From: Chrysoporthe austroafricana
Taxonomy: Eukaryota; Ascomycota; Sordariomycetes; Diaporthales; Cryphonectriaceae
Assembly (NCBI GenBank): GCA_001051155.2
Contig: JYIP02000002.1
Location: 5,251,315-5,315,314 of the forward strand
Direction of reading: 5' to 3'
Length of the DNA stretch: 64,000 nucleotides
The notes beneath the pieces are model-generated. The model made no database searches. It worked only from the letters and a program-made list of their open reading frames with translations, and had not been told where the DNA came from. Every line of letters begins with the position of its first letter. Positions within the stretch are counted from its first letter, which is position 1. Below are positions 11,183 through 23,006 of this stretch, in pieces. The translations under genes were made by a program, and so were the position numbers.

Positions 11183-14100
11183 GTGCTAAACCCAGGAGGC
11201 ACCATCTCCAGATGGCCAGCTATGCCCAGGGCTGAATTCAACCATGTGCCAGAGCCCGAATTCCATGCGCCGATGGATGTGCCCTTCAGCTCATCCAAGA
11301 AGTGCACTCAAGCAATTTGCGTCTAGAAGACAATTAGTACTACAATCCCAAAGACTCTCGTAAGCAAAAAAAAAAAAATAAGGATCCCAGCCTTAAGTCG
11401 AGCATCCGGGCTTGCCGTTCGCGAGCCAGCACGCTCCCCCAGGACGAGGACTCGTCAACGAACGTTGGGTTAGAAAGTAACTAGGCGCAGCCTGGCAAAG
11501 ATTGTACAAAGAAGCCACCTGAGCCAGCAGGAGGATAACTTGTGAGAAAGAAAGGGCAAAGAAGAAAGAAAAAAGATCGTCACATAGGGTGAGGGACTGA
11601 GCTCTGAGCGTGTCAGAACATGATCATGCCAAGGAAAAAGACCGGATGATGTCCCGGTATTCAACAAGGAATACGTGCAAGTAGAGGGGAAGGCAAACAA
11701 TGATCGGCCCTCCACGAAAAGGACCGAGAGCTCAGGAGCATGTTCTCGGCCTGATCAGCATCATGCAGATGGCGATTCGAGGTTCGAGATCGCCTCGACG
11801 GTGCAGCCACGCGGCTCATAGTGGGTATCCTCGCAGCATAATGAGATGATGCGCATATCGGATCGCAGAGCCTCACACGCATGGAATTACATAATCCTCC
11901 TGGGACGGCCACTCGTAAGAGTCTCTCTGGTTCCGGCGGCCCTGTGGCTGCTGGTGCCAAGGATCCCTGAAAATGGCCGTGAGGTGTGTGTACGTCGCGA
12001 CGTTTCAGCGGGGTGGGCGCCCACATCACGTTTCAGAATTGGGCGGGCCCCCTTCATCTTCCACTGCACGTCAAAGAAAGCTGGTCGGTGCGCCTGGCAA
12101 CGTCGGAGCATCCAAGGCGCTGAACCCCCATTGCAGTACCCACAGCGAGGGCTGAGAGCAGGGACGCTCGGCGGCTATTCGAACGGGAATAGTGCTCACA
12201 GGCGCAGCCGTTCCGAGACGGCGTACGTGAGACTGTTTCCGAGACTCGCCTCCAGGTTTGAGAAGGGCCACGGAACCACAGAAAAGGAGATTAGAGATCG
12301 TAAACTCGGTTGATGATATGCTTGAAGCCCTTAAGGTTGCCGGAGACTCTGCAGTCTGCAGGCGGAAACGGGGAAAAGCATGAATGAGAGGGGCGCCTCC
12401 ACTTGGTTGAGCCAGCCACGCCATAGCCACGTCCTGTCCTGATGCCGGGTACTCGGAGGGGCGGGACCTGGAATCGCGTGAGCTCGTCTCGGCAGCCATA
12501 CAAAATATTGGTGGAGAAGAGGCAGAACGGAGCATGTCCTTCCAGAACGCTTTCGAGCAAGTGACACAACGTCTGTCGTGACGCGTTAGGCGTGACAATG
12601 AAGACGCGCGCACGAACGCGCCACGTATAGACGTCTCGAATATGCTTTATCACATCCTGCTGATGAGAAAAATCGGTTTTCCGCATCAGGTACACCCCAA
12701 GGTCAGGTAGTATTTCCAAAGGTAGAGATGGAAGGTTGAGAGACAAGTTGCAGTAGGATTGGGGAGAAAACTGCAGAATACAAGTTTGGCAGACAATAAT
12801 AGATATCAATGCGTCGGAACCGGCAGGAAAACCGTTACCCCGCAGGCAGCCACACTTATGCACAGCTCCCAGCAGTGTCACCTACCTTGATGGCCGCTAG
12901 ATGCAATACACTCCTGCATATGGACTTAGATAATCTCGTTTAGAACAAGCACAGAGCTATCTCGATCCTGTCACTGTGAAAGGGACACTCTCCATACGCC
13001 TGTGGACAAGACATTTGTGATTTACAATTTGGTAAACAACGCTGAAGAATGGTGGTCAATCATAGCATGCATGTCGCAAGGCCGTAATAACAGGGGTCCA
13101 AGAAGGTCAGAGATGGGGCCTGCAGGTTTGATGTCCGTCATGAACTATCCTTTCGAAATGTATGAGTACATTTCTATGTTACTGGAGGGATAGATGGTTT
13201 TGGATGATAAGACTACGGCTTTCCTTATTTTGAAATGCTGAGGCTGGTTGTCTTTTTTGATCTTAGCCTCACGATCTGCTTCAGTCTAGTCTAACTTTGA
13301 GGAGAATGAGAGGACATGGTCATGTAAATGAAGATTATCGTGCTATCCCTTCATTTCAGATGGCATATCCAGGCTTCGAATGTGATAAGTCTCTTTTCGC
13401 AACAATTTTCAAAATATTGCCCGTCTTCCTCTGCCTCTAGATTCTTTCAACCTTACAGTTCGTTTGTCAGTCCACCCATTAAACTCTGCTGGGTTTGCGT
13501 CGACAAGAGATCTTCGGTCGATCAGAGATGAGTAGCTTCAAATCGGCGACTAGCTGATCTAGTATATGGGCACCTCACGTCTTGCTCAGCTTGGTCCGGA
13601 GATCCTTTTTGACCTTGCACGAGACGCCCCAAATCTTTTGGGGCAAGCTCTCCTTGTGACTGAGGATCTCACAGGTAATGACACTATCCATTCTTAAGGC
13701 TTATCATGACGATGGCGGGGCTCCGAAGGCAGACAATGCCTTCGTTGGGTACGCTTGCTGTAGCCTGTCTCGGATATTTGACCATTGTCAGTCATAGAGT
13801 AATCAGCAGCCTCTACAAAACATTAACAGCCAGTGGAACAGATCGCGGGTGCTAAAGTAGACATAGAATAGTTGAGTATATCTTCGGTAGCATCGCTCGT
13901 ATGGGTGAAGGAGGCAACGAGCTATGGCTAACGCAGTGCAAGGAAACGTACGTTATATACCGGTCGTCGTGATGTGAGGTCACCAAGTTGGTTGTTGGTG
14001 CAGTGGTGAGATTCGTCTTGCCACACTCGAGTCCATTAGCCTTCAGCAAGCTACCCTCCCGCAGTTCCCTCCACTGAAAGCTGCCTCGGACATGGGTACG

Positions 14101-15748
14101 ACTCACCGGGCGCGGTACCGGGGAACATATTGCTGACCAGACACCATAAGACTGTTTGGCGGTGCCCTTCAGGGTTTGCTTTTGCTGTCCTCGGGCGCTA
14201 GGATGTTGTTGCGAGAGTCGGTATGTGGTCGCGAGACATCCTGGGGCGAAGCTATCTAGTTTCCTTTTTTTTTTTTGAGAGAGAGAGAGAGGGGGGGGGG
14301 GGGGTGTTCACCTTCGCAGCGTGGCAGCTAGTTTTTCTCAACATCTGAGACTTTTTCTATTTCCCCACTGTGATTCCGTGGAGACAAATGCTTCGAGTCG
14401 GCGCTGCTGTCAAATATACCCGTTGCCAAGGTCCTTCCTTACCAGTAGAGCTCTAGTACGAACCCTCTGCCTTTTTAAGGTGAAGCCAGGTTGGGTTGGC
14501 CTGGGAACCGTGGCTGAACTTGGCTTTTGAGGTCGTCACTAAGTGGAGCTCGCTGTTTGGCACCAGAAATGCCAGGCAATCTCTCTGGCTACTTTGAACA
14601 CCGTATTACTCAGCGAGCATAGGAACGGCTTCACCTCATGAACGACATCTAAGCTTTCGGTTCTATATTGATTCTAGATCAAAATATGCCACGTCTTTAG
14701 GAAACGTTGGAACCCGCCTCTATATACGTCTAGGCCGTCCCAAGTCCTATCAAATTGATAACGTCCCGTGTGTTCCTCAGCTCACAATCGTAGGTGTGGT
14801 CCTGGGAATGATGCCAGTAGTAGCAATTTAGTGGTAACGTCGAAGGATAGAAGTACCAGCGCGGCTCTCATCTGATGAAACAGACGTTCAACCGTGTGTG
14901 GAAGTAGAAGGATGGGTATGATAGGCCTTGGAGCGGTGATACGCAGTGCGTGGTCAGCCTCACGAGAAGCCTCGGGTGAGAAAAGACTGACACATGGTCC
15001 CGCCACGTCAAGGTACAGACAGGATAACGCACTTGTTGTAACTATGGCCCAATAACCATACGAGTAATTTGTGAAATTCGATCCATCATAGTTGTCGATC
15101 CATTTCGTAAGAAGCTATGTCCTGGCCGCGGAATTATTCCTTGCTCTATTCGGGCATGACATTGAGCTTACAGAACTCCTCGCCCCTTATCAAAAGTTTG
15201 CTCAACGCAAAGTGGACCCTTCATCATGATCCAATTTCGTATAAGAAGGAAGCTTGGCCACGACTTTCAGGTATACCTGCAGTCTTGTGTGCAGCTGCTT
15301 TACAAATGTCATCTTCGCCTGTCTGGCCGCCTTCGGAACTATACGTAGGTTTATACTTACGTATTGGTTTTTAGTAGACAAATACTTGGAGATATCAGGG
15401 AGCTGAAGAGTAAGTCTTGGTGATGAATTCTGAAAATGAGAAAGCAAAGCCGGTCGTGGCCGTGGTCGGTGAAATGCGACCTTCGCTCCGGGCCGGCACC
15501 GGCAACACGGACGGTCAACGATCACTTCCGCCGGTTTCTTATCTCTGCTACTACCTAGAAAGACACTGCTGAGATCAGAGAAAGAAAGCCAGAAAGAAGG
15601 CACGAAACAACCAAGGTGCTCGTGAACTATATCATACCACTCTCAGGTGGTCCAAATCATCGGGCTAGGCTCCACCAGACATCCCCAGACCCCGCCATCT
15701 CGTGCGCAGCCTGTCTCTCCTATATATGTCACCCTCAAGCTAGAAAAC
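11183..15748. other. 4.6-kb gene-poor interval
   Basis: No gene could be supported. The longest frames (12291-12881 minus, 196 codons; 11846-12313 plus, 155 codons; 15202-15603 minus, 133 codons) show neither domains nor consistent splice sites. An A12 tract lies near 11368 and a T/GA/G tract at 14265-14304. A non-coding RNA or rapidly evolving short gene cannot be ruled out. Confidence 0.45.
14265..14304. repeat. T12 / (GA)n / G14 low-complexity tract
   Basis: A T12 run is followed directly by about seven GA units and then a G14 run. It is simple-sequence DNA in a gene-free region and a likely spot for assembly or sequencing error. Confidence 0.75.
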
Positions 15749-17308
15749 ATGACCCGCAAACCGACAATAGCAGTCGCCGGCCTCGCAATCGAGACATCCA
15801 CCTTCTCCCCCGCACGCACTCACGCCCCCGCCTTCCATGCACGCCGCGGAGACGCCGAAGTCACCGCGTACCATGCCCGCGTCCTCGGCACCGGCACGTC
15901 GCTCCACGACGCCGCCCACTGGCGCGGCGCGCTCATCGGCCATGCCCTCCCCGGCGGGCAGGTAACGAGGGAGGCATTCGAGGCCCTCGCGGCGGACATG
16001 GTCGCGCGACTGCGGGCCGTCGCCGCCGCCGATGGGCCGCCGGACGGGCTGTGGTTTGACATCCACGGCGCCATGTGCGTGGCGGGCATCGATGACGCCG
16101 AGGCCGAGCTACTACGCCGCGCCAGGGCCGCCGTCGGGGATGCCTGCGTCGTGAGCGCGAGCATGGACCTCCACGGGAACGTGTCTCGCGAGTTGGCGCA
16201 CATGTGCGACCTGCTCACCTGCTACCGGACCGCGCCACACGTGGACGTCGTCGAGACGCGGGCGCGGGCGTGCACGAACCTGCTGGAGGTGCTGAGGCGG
16301 CGGGACGCGGCGGGGGACCGTGGCGGATGGCGGCCTATGAAGGCGTGGGTGCCCGTGCCTGTCCTGCTGCCGGGCGAGCAGACGAGCACGCGGGACGAGC
16401 CCGCCAGGACGATCTACGCGGCCGTCCCAGGCGTGGAGGGGATGGCGGGCGTCCTGGATGCCGCCGTGTGGGTCGGCTATGCGTGGGCCGACGAGCCGCG
16501 GAACCGGGCTGTGGTGGTCGTAACGGGGTGGGAGGAGGATGCGGTCGCGGCGGGCGCGGAGAAACTGGCGCGGCTGTTCTGGGAGAGCCGTGTAGGGTTC
16601 CACTTCGTGGCGCCGACGGGGACCTTCAAGGCGTGTCTTGACACCGCGCTTGCGAGCATCCAGGACGAAAGCAAGCGGCCGTTCTTCATCAGCGATTCGG
16701 GGGACAACCCCACCGCCGGTGGGAGTGGCGATGTCACATGGGGGTTGACACGCCTGTTAGAGCGGGAGGAGCTCAAGAGGGAGGATGGGCCGACAGTGAT
16801 CTACGCGAGTGTTCCCGGCCCAGAGGCTGTGGACATCGCCGTCGAGGCAGGTCTGGGTGCCACCTTGACCGTGACGGCCGGCGCGATGGTGGATAATATC
16901 CACGCGGGCCCGCTAACGATGACGGGCCGGGTTCATAGTATCAAGCACGGGGACAGGGACGCGGTGGTCGAGGTCGTCCTGCGGGTGGGCAGCGTGTACG
17001 CCATCCTGACAAAGCTACGGAAGCCATACCACAAGGAGAAAGATTTTACGGATCTCGACCTGCGGCCGAGGGAGGCAGATATCGTGATCGTGAAGATTGG
17101 GTATCTCGAGCCAGAGCTGTACGACATGTCGAATGACTGGATGCTGGGCCTCACACCAGGGGGCGTGGATCAGGACCTCCAGAGGCTGGGCCATGGGAGG
17201 ATACGGAGGCCGATGTGGCCGTTTGATAAGGAGCTAGATAGGGAGCCAGACCTCACGGCGAGGATGATTGCAATGTCTGACGTGCCGCTGGACGGGCCTG
17301 ATGAGTAG
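15749..17308 (+). CDS. M81-family (MlrC/microcystinase C-like) metallopeptidase
   Basis: A single intronless exon of 519 residues from the ATG at 15749; an upstream in-frame start at 15647 adds 34 unlike residues and was rejected. The N-terminal MlrC domain starts IAVAGLAIETSTFSP and carries the conserved WFDIHGAM and MDLHGN motifs, which hold metal-binding His/Asp residues. The central DSGDNPTAGGSGDVTWG motif and a C-terminal MlrC_C domain complete the family pattern. The founding bacterial enzyme cleaves linear microcystin peptides; fungal members have unknown substrates, perhaps small peptides or amides. The exon is GC-rich (many GCG/GCC codons) and has no intron, compatible with an old bacterial origin, but its length and motifs look intact. 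Confidence 0.85.
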   Translation: MTRKPTIAVAGLAIETSTFSPARTHAPAFHARRGDAEVTAYHARVLGTGTSLHDAAHWRGALIGHALPGGQVTREAFEALAADMVARLRAVAAADGPPDGLWFDIHGAMCVAGIDDAEAELLRRARAAVGDACVVSASMDLHGNVSRELAHMCDLLTCYRTAPHVDVVETRARACTNLLEVLRRRDAAGDRGGWRPMKAWVPVPVLLPGEQTSTRDEPARTIYAAVPGVEGMAGVLDAAVWVGYAWADEPRNRAVVVVTGWEEDAVAAGAEKLARLFWESRVGFHFVAPTGTFKACLDTALASIQDESKRPFFISDSGDNPTAGGSGDVTWGLTRLLEREELKREDGPTVIYASVPGPEAVDIAVEAGLGATLTVTAGAMVDNIHAGPLTMTGRVHSIKHGDRDAVVEVVLRVGSVYAILTKLRKPYHKEKDFTDLDLRPREADIVIVKIGYLEPELYDMSNDWMLGLTPGGVDQDLQRLGHGRIRRPMWPFDKELDREPDLTARMIAMSDVPLDGPDE

Positions 17309-17853
17309 CCTAGGCGGTGAGGGATGCGTATTGTATGGAGCAAGTAGGACACATCTGTCCTGAAAGGACAGTCACCAGTATTACAAATGGTGGTATTAAT
17401 GAACGTTCTCGATGCTCTTGTCATCGAGATCTAGTCGAAAGAATGTACTCTGTCCTTCAATCCCTCACACCGACATGGGTGGTGGCTCATCCTGTCTGCT
17501 CCGAGCTGACAAGGTCCTCCATGAGCTTCCAAAGATCGACTATTCGGAGATGTCGGCGATCGTGAGGTTCATCCGCGGTGCCAAGCCCATTGATGTGGCC
17601 ATTGACAGTGGGTGGGCATGTTGAAACTGATGAAGCAGTTTCGCGGCGGTACCCCTTGTCACAGCCCTCCCGACCGGGGGTCAACCACTCCGTTTCGACG
17701 CCCTGACCCGGCATCGATCAGTGCGTCAACACCGCCAGGATTCTTTGGCTGATGATTGTTGGAACGAATGCAGTCATGGCAGATGATGTGTGCCTGTGTC
17801 GAGGTCGCGGGCGCTGTTTAAAGCCCGGAAATACTACGGCTGGCAATCCACCC
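17309..17853. other. Intergenic region between convergent genes
   Basis: These 545 bases separate the M81 gene from the small secreted-protein gene. Short open frames at 17317-17624 (+) lack features of a real gene. Confidence 0.5.
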
Positions 17854-18118
17854 TCAGTATGCCGGGTGAGGATCGCGCGGCGTGTGGAGTCTCGTGATGA
17901 TCCCACGTTGGACCAGGGACAATGTATCGCGTTCGACGATATCGTCAGCGCGCACCACGGGCTGTGTAAAAGTTAGCACGAGGCCGAGAACGCAACCCGA
18001 TGAGATGGTTGGGGGGACAAACCTTGAGAGCCAGGCGTCCTGATGGTTCCCTGACCGGAGCCGGACGAGCGCAGGCGCCCATGGCCATTGTAAGGGTGAT
18101 GATGGCGGCGAACTTCAT
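17854..18118 (-). CDS. Small secreted protein candidate, 67 residues
   Basis: Two short exons, 18118-18023 and 17961-17854, joined by a 61-base intron (GTTTGT donor, TTTACACAG acceptor) in phase 0. The first exon encodes a textbook signal peptide (MKFAAIITLTMAMGACA) with a likely cleavage after Ala, and the second a short charged tail ending HPAY. Only one Cys is present, inside the signal, so this is not a disulfide-rich effector. A TATA-like AT-rich stretch precedes the start. No homologue is recognised. The combination of signal peptide and clean splice is the evidence; transcript data would be needed to prove it. Confidence 0.45.
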
Positions 18119-19147
18119 ATTGATTTAGAAATTATGAAGATTTACGTTGACACTGGTCGATATCGAAGTCTTAAGGATAGAGTTGGGCCAGCAACGCGAA
18201 AAAAAAGTACCGCCAGGGTGATGATGGATTACTGGGGGCGTGAGATGAAGATACTGTGGGTGGTGAGCAGGAAATGAAGCCATCTCGCGGAGCGCACATG
18301 TTCTTTTAAGCTGTGAAGGCGTCGACAAAAATGGAACTGGCAGACCTAGCTGACAGGTATCGCGACAAGACAGTCGTCAGCTCCCCATAGCGTTCAACGC
18401 GTTGAGGGGTTGGGTTCTGGCCATGGGGCGTTTCAACCCCTGTGAACATCTGTCTCGACGATGGGACGACGGAGGGTTTGACACATGATGGACGCGTCCT
18501 TCGCCGAGATCAAAATATCCACCGGACAGACCGTATGTCAAAGGAGGACATGATCCTAGAAAGCAACAGGCATGAGCCTGGTTGAGAGGAAGGCACAGCA
18601 GAGATCATAACGTGGCCGGCATCTGATGCTATTCCCAACCAGGGAATACTAAACCATCAGAGCCCATGCTCGTGAGACGGTGTTTTGATTTCATCAGGAG
18701 GGAGAAAAAAATAGCACTCGCTAGACCATCGGACCGTAGATCATCTCCGAGGTAAGTCGGATGACGAAGCTACCATCTTTTAATTGCGTACAGAAAGAGA
18801 AAACGCTCCTCACTGCAGCTTGTTGTTTCCTTAAACGAGGGGGGAATAGAGACCAATGACTAGAAAAATATCTTTAGAATTCCTGCGCCGTCCAGGTCTC
18901 CTGAAACAGCTTCCATATCCTGCCATCCATCCGTAGTCGACTATCCCTCTTGACTAGAGTCTTGACGCGCATTCGAGGTTCGCGGCGTCTTCGAATTGTA
19001 CTTGAGCGGATCGAGAGGACAAGCGCGGGGGTTGGAGCGATGCATCTGTTTGGTCTTCCAGGTTAGCGAGTGGTAGTCGGCCTTCGAATCCAAGCCTGAT
19101 CCAAAGGAGGAGGTCTCGTAAATTACGCCGCCTGACTAGATACACAT
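18119..19147. other. Intergenic region
   Basis: About 1 kb with no supported gene. It probably holds the promoter of the small secreted-protein gene and the 3' flank of the damaged gene to the right. A63-codon minus-strand frame at 18954-19145 is not convincing. Confidence 0.45.
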
Positions 19148-19780
19148 TTAGGAGGGACGGGATCTGTTCTCATCGCGAGGGCGGGCGCAGGCGCAGGCGT
19201 GAAAGGCCTCGCTGCCGCCGTTGTACCACATCAGAAGCACGGTACCGCAGACGGCACTGCAAGCGAGAAACTTGGTCAGACGTGTGCGGGAAAGAAGGCG
19301 TTGACTGAGGATGAGGTTGGGCTCGAGTAACGCCCGGCCCTCAGGGTCGTCGCGGACGCTGGTGTAGGTCCTGACGCCGGTGCCGCTAATCTGAGCATGA
19401 ATGAGATTGTGGGCGCGAGAGCTGGCCTCGCGCGCAGCAGCAATCCCCTTCTAAGAGTTCGCCAGCTTCTGCAGAAGATACCGGTCTCTGTGGATGGCGG
19501 ATGTGATGAGCTTATGTATGGAGGCTGCTTGGGCAGGCTGCAGGTCGATGTTCAAGTGGACGTGAACATGATTGTGCTCGTGGCGCATGAGGTGGCGGCG
19601 GTAGTGGTCTCTGTAGGGGTTCATGGACTTGGGACTACTGCTGCTTGCTGCAGCGGAGCCGGGCGATGCTGGCATATTGTCCGCCGTCGGGCCGTCGTCC
19701 ACGACGCTGCCCTTTGACGTTGGGAAGTAGATGTTGATGTAGTAGTTTGTTTGATCTCTTCCATCGCGGACCTCCAAAGT
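19148..19780 (-). pseudogene. Damaged or incompletely resolved gene with C-terminal membrane segment
   Basis: A frame opens after a CCAG acceptor at 19781 and reads through protein-like sequence (DQTNYYINIYFPTSKG, then Ser-rich, then His-rich and helical) to an in-frame TAG at 19453-19451. The same frame then continues for 101 more protein-like codons, including a likely membrane span (FLACSAVCGTVLLMWY), to TAA at 19148. The continuity on both sides of the TAG suggests one gene broken by a nonsense change. A 31-base intron ending at this TAG is possible but too short to be likely. The upstream exon is not found. The family is unrecognised. Confidence 0.35.
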
Positions 19781-20265
19781 CTGGCGGGTTGGAGCTCAGC
19801 TCTGTATCTTATCATATCAATCTTATCTCCTCAACTAACCCTTTATGATCTTAGCCAAACGCTGGTAAGCTGACTAACCCTAATACTTTCAACCTCAGGT
19901 CAGGGACCAGGCACCAGGGTAAGCCCCTGGAGAAGGGGAAGAGATAGCGGCCTCAGGCTGCTAGGGGACAAATGGCAGCTGGGAACCCCGCCCGTGGGGC
20001 CACTATGAGCTTACTCAGTAGGCACCACGGGCGCCTGGGCCACATCGCCAGTGGCTAGCGCGGGGTAAGGAAGAGAAAATTTCCCAAATCTCATCCGCGT
20101 CTAACACTAGGGCAGTCCCTCTGTTTCGGGCAGCGACCACAATCAGTCTCGACACCAAAACAAAACCACCACACCAACCTTCAACCACGAGCAGCCCCCA
20201 ACCGCCCACCTCCACACCCACAACACCACCTCCCTCTTCCTCCAGCAGGCCTCCAGATACTCAAG
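19781..20265. promoter_or_regulatory. eEF1B promoter and leader
   Basis: These 485 bases precede the eEF1B start. The last 150 are rich in CA and CAC/CCA, the unstructured C/A-rich leader usual for highly expressed fungal ribosomal and elongation-factor genes. Specific factor sites were not identified. Confidence 0.5.
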
Positions 20266-21311
20266 ATGGGCTTCACCGATCTCGTTAGCGACGCCGGCCT
20301 GACCGTGCTCAACAACTTCCTGGTCACCCGTTCCTACATCACTGGGTATGTCCTCCCTACTTCTCCCTGTCCCCTCCGCCCCCCTTTTAAGTCAAATGGA
20401 GGAAAGGAGGATGATGACGACGAGACGACGATACCCTCTCCATGATGATCCCACTGGTCCGTGTTTCTGAGCAGCCTCAAGACCTGCGCATGAATACAAA
20501 CCCAGCACTCCGTTGCACCTCTGACCCCGCCTCTGCTCGCCCCTGGTATCTCGTCTCGCGAACGGCCCCGCCCAGCACACCTCCAGGTTAGCTCATTGCC
20601 CACGCTAACACCTGCCTGTCTTCGCCTACAGCTACAACGCCACCCAGGCCGACGTTGCCGTCTTCAAGGCCATCTCCTCCGCCCCTGATGCCACCAAGTA
20701 CCCCCATGCCGCCCGGTGGTACAAGCACATCGCCTCCTACGAGGACGAGTTCGCCACCCTCTCCGGCGATGCCACTAAGCCCTACACCGTCTACGGCCCC
20801 GATGCCTCTGAGGTCACCCTGAACCCCGCCAAGGCCCCCGCGGCTGAGGACGATGACGATGTCGACTTGTTCGGCTCCGACGACGAGGAGGAGGACGCCG
20901 AGGCCGCCCGCATCCGGGAGGAGCGCCTGGCCGAGTATAAGAAGAAGAAGGAGGGCAAGACCAAGCCTGCCGCCAAGTCCATCGTGACCCTGGACGTGAA
21001 GCCATGGGGTATGTATACCCCCCCCTCTCACATGTCGCCATACTCGATGGGAGGCCGCATGCTGATGACTCATAACAACAGATGACGAGACCGACATGGC
21101 GGCGCTCGAGAGCTCTGTCCGTGGCATCGAGAAGGACGGTCTGGTTTGGGGTGCCTCCAAGCTGGTCCCCGTCGGCTACGGTGTCAGGAAGCTGCAGATC
21201 AGCCTCGTCGTCGAGGATGAGAAGGTCTCCCTTGACGAGCTCCAGGAGCAGATCTCCGAGTTCGAGGACTACGTCCAGTCTTCCGACGTTGTCATGATGC
21301 AGAAGCTGTAA
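20266..21311 (+). CDS. EFB1: Translation elongation factor eEF1B alpha (eEF1-beta)
   Basis: Three exons, 20266-20345, 20632-21008 and 21082-21311, give 228 residues, the usual size. Introns have GTATGT donors and CAG acceptors; the first is 286 bases, long for this genome and early in the gene, as is common in fungal translation genes. The N-terminal GST_C-like part is followed by the acidic linker ([19 protein letters not shown]) with the casein-kinase-type Ser, then the C-terminal nucleotide-exchange domain ([16 protein letters not shown] to VVMMQKL). It recharges eEF1A with GTP during elongation. This is a core gene and marks the chromosomal side of the metabolite cluster. Confidence 0.97.
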
Positions 21312-22479
21312 GCAGCTGTCTGTAGGAGGGTGGCTTGGGAAGCGCGTTTTTTGTATCAAGGCGAAAATGCAGACCATGGTGGGGTCGATTATCCTATGAA
21401 GGCATTCGAATGCTGTCTCTCCGGTCTACACTCTGCATGGGATCTAAGACCGCGCCTGGTAGAAGAAGTCATATGTGCGACGAGATAGACAAGAACATCG
21501 TGGCGGGATCCTCGCCGTCGCCAAACATTGCTGTTCCCGCTTGCGCATGTGCCAACCTTGTCTCGCAGGAAAACGCTGCTTATGTTGTTGACGGAATACA
21601 GGGCTTCGACCACAGAGCAACACTTCTAGCGTCTGTTACATCGCGCCCAGCTGTCGCCCACCTCTCTGGCTTGCAGTTGCCATCACCCGACCCGAGCTTG
21701 CTAATGGTGAACAGAAATGCTACAGTGCATCATCGTCACCTCATTCCGAGATGGTGGTGCGTCTTGGGCTCTGGACCTTCCGCATTTTTCTCCAGCAGAA
21801 GGATCCGCACCGCGACCGGCGGGAGCCCTGACCAACGGCAGGCTAAGGCTCAAATGATCCTCAAGAATACGTACTTGTGTATCGAAGAGCAAATGGCCAT
21901 CTCGATTAACTCTCGACATCTGCACGCCGGCGGCTCGGACGGGCTCTCCAAATTGCTCTGCTCCTTCACGAGCCGCACCAACTGTAGTCTCGAAGTCTCG
22001 ACTATATATAAGACATAGCACGACGTAGAGGCACACTCATCAAAGTCAGCAATAATCCGGCCTCGACGTCCCCCGTGGCCGGGAAATTCAGAAAGTCCCT
22101 TCTTCAGCAAGTCAGCCAAATGCCAGGGGATACTTTCCACGAGGTACGGATTACTCCACTTATTAGGCACCAGATACTTTCACGAATTTGTCATGTATAC
22201 TGAAGAGATTCTATTTGGCTATGTGCGAAGCAAACGGCTATGGATGACGCCTATTCGTTGTGGATCATGCGTGACTGTCGCTGCAAGATCAAAATGTGTC
22301 TGACAATATTTGCCCATTGCTCTTGAATAGGTGAGCTTGCTGGCTACCGTTATATACTTGCGATCCGATATACCTTGCTCATCTCGTTGTCCCGCAGAAG
22401 GAATGGTCTTTGAGGATATCTTCGCTCCGGGTAAATTCCCGTCTTCCAAGTCGAATCATGCACGCCCGTCGGGCCACGC
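21312..22479. other. Intergenic region
   Basis: About 1.2 kb between eEF1B and the SnoaL-like gene, which converge. The open frame at 21335-22018 (+) directly after the eEF1B stop shows no domain and is probably chance opening through the 3' flank. Confidence 0.5.
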
Positions 22480-23006
22480 TCATGACATCTTCGCCTCCCT
22501 GGTCTCCCTGGCTTCAGCAAACTTCCTCAGGTTGTCAAACTGTGTCTTGGAATGGAGCGAGTCCACAAACTCCACGAACCGCACGACCTTGTCGCACGCT
22601 GCGTTGAAGTGCAGCGTGATCATGTACTCGTTGGTGTACGGCCCGACGACGCTGTCGGCCGTGCTGGTGCACCAGAGGGTGACCTTGTTGCCCCTCTCGT
22701 CGTCCACGATATCTTGGACCTGCGGGTTGAAATTCTTGAACAGCGGGATCCAGAGGCTGAAGAATTTCCTGTACTGAGTGTTGTCCATCTCGGGCTGGTT
22801 GAGGGTCTCTGCGGCCCTGTTATCAGCGTCTTCGTCGTCGGTCCGAGTTGGGAAGATTCCTCCCCCAGCAGGTTGAAGTACGTACTTGGCAGGATGACGG
22901 TAATGCAGTCGTCGGCGCGCAGGGACATGATCTTGTCTAGATCCCACGCACGGTATGAGTCGATCACCTCGATGGCAAGCTTTCGTCTTGGTGAAGGCTC
23001 TGCCAT
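22480..23006 (-). CDS. SnoaL-like / NTF2-fold protein
   Basis: Two exons, 23006-22886 and 22808-22480, give 149 residues. The 77-base intron has a GTACGT donor and the acceptor CCGCAG; the nearer AACAG site would break the frame, so the later one was chosen, giving ILPKTLNQPEMDN. The N-terminal helix (AIEVIDSYRAWDLDKIM) and RADDCITVILPK, then MDNTQYRKFFSLWIP, are the pattern of small SnoaL/NTF2-like proteins. Some are polyketide cyclases or isomerases, many are uncharacterised fungal secondary-metabolism accessory proteins. It lies 2.3 kb from the PKS 3' end on the same strand and could mark the cluster edge. A catalytic role is not shown by the sequence. Confidence 0.78.

Noticed and set aside
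12291..12881. 196-codon minus-strand frame in the gene-poor interval
   Set aside because: No domain, signal peptide, repeat or splice support; composition fits a chance opening.
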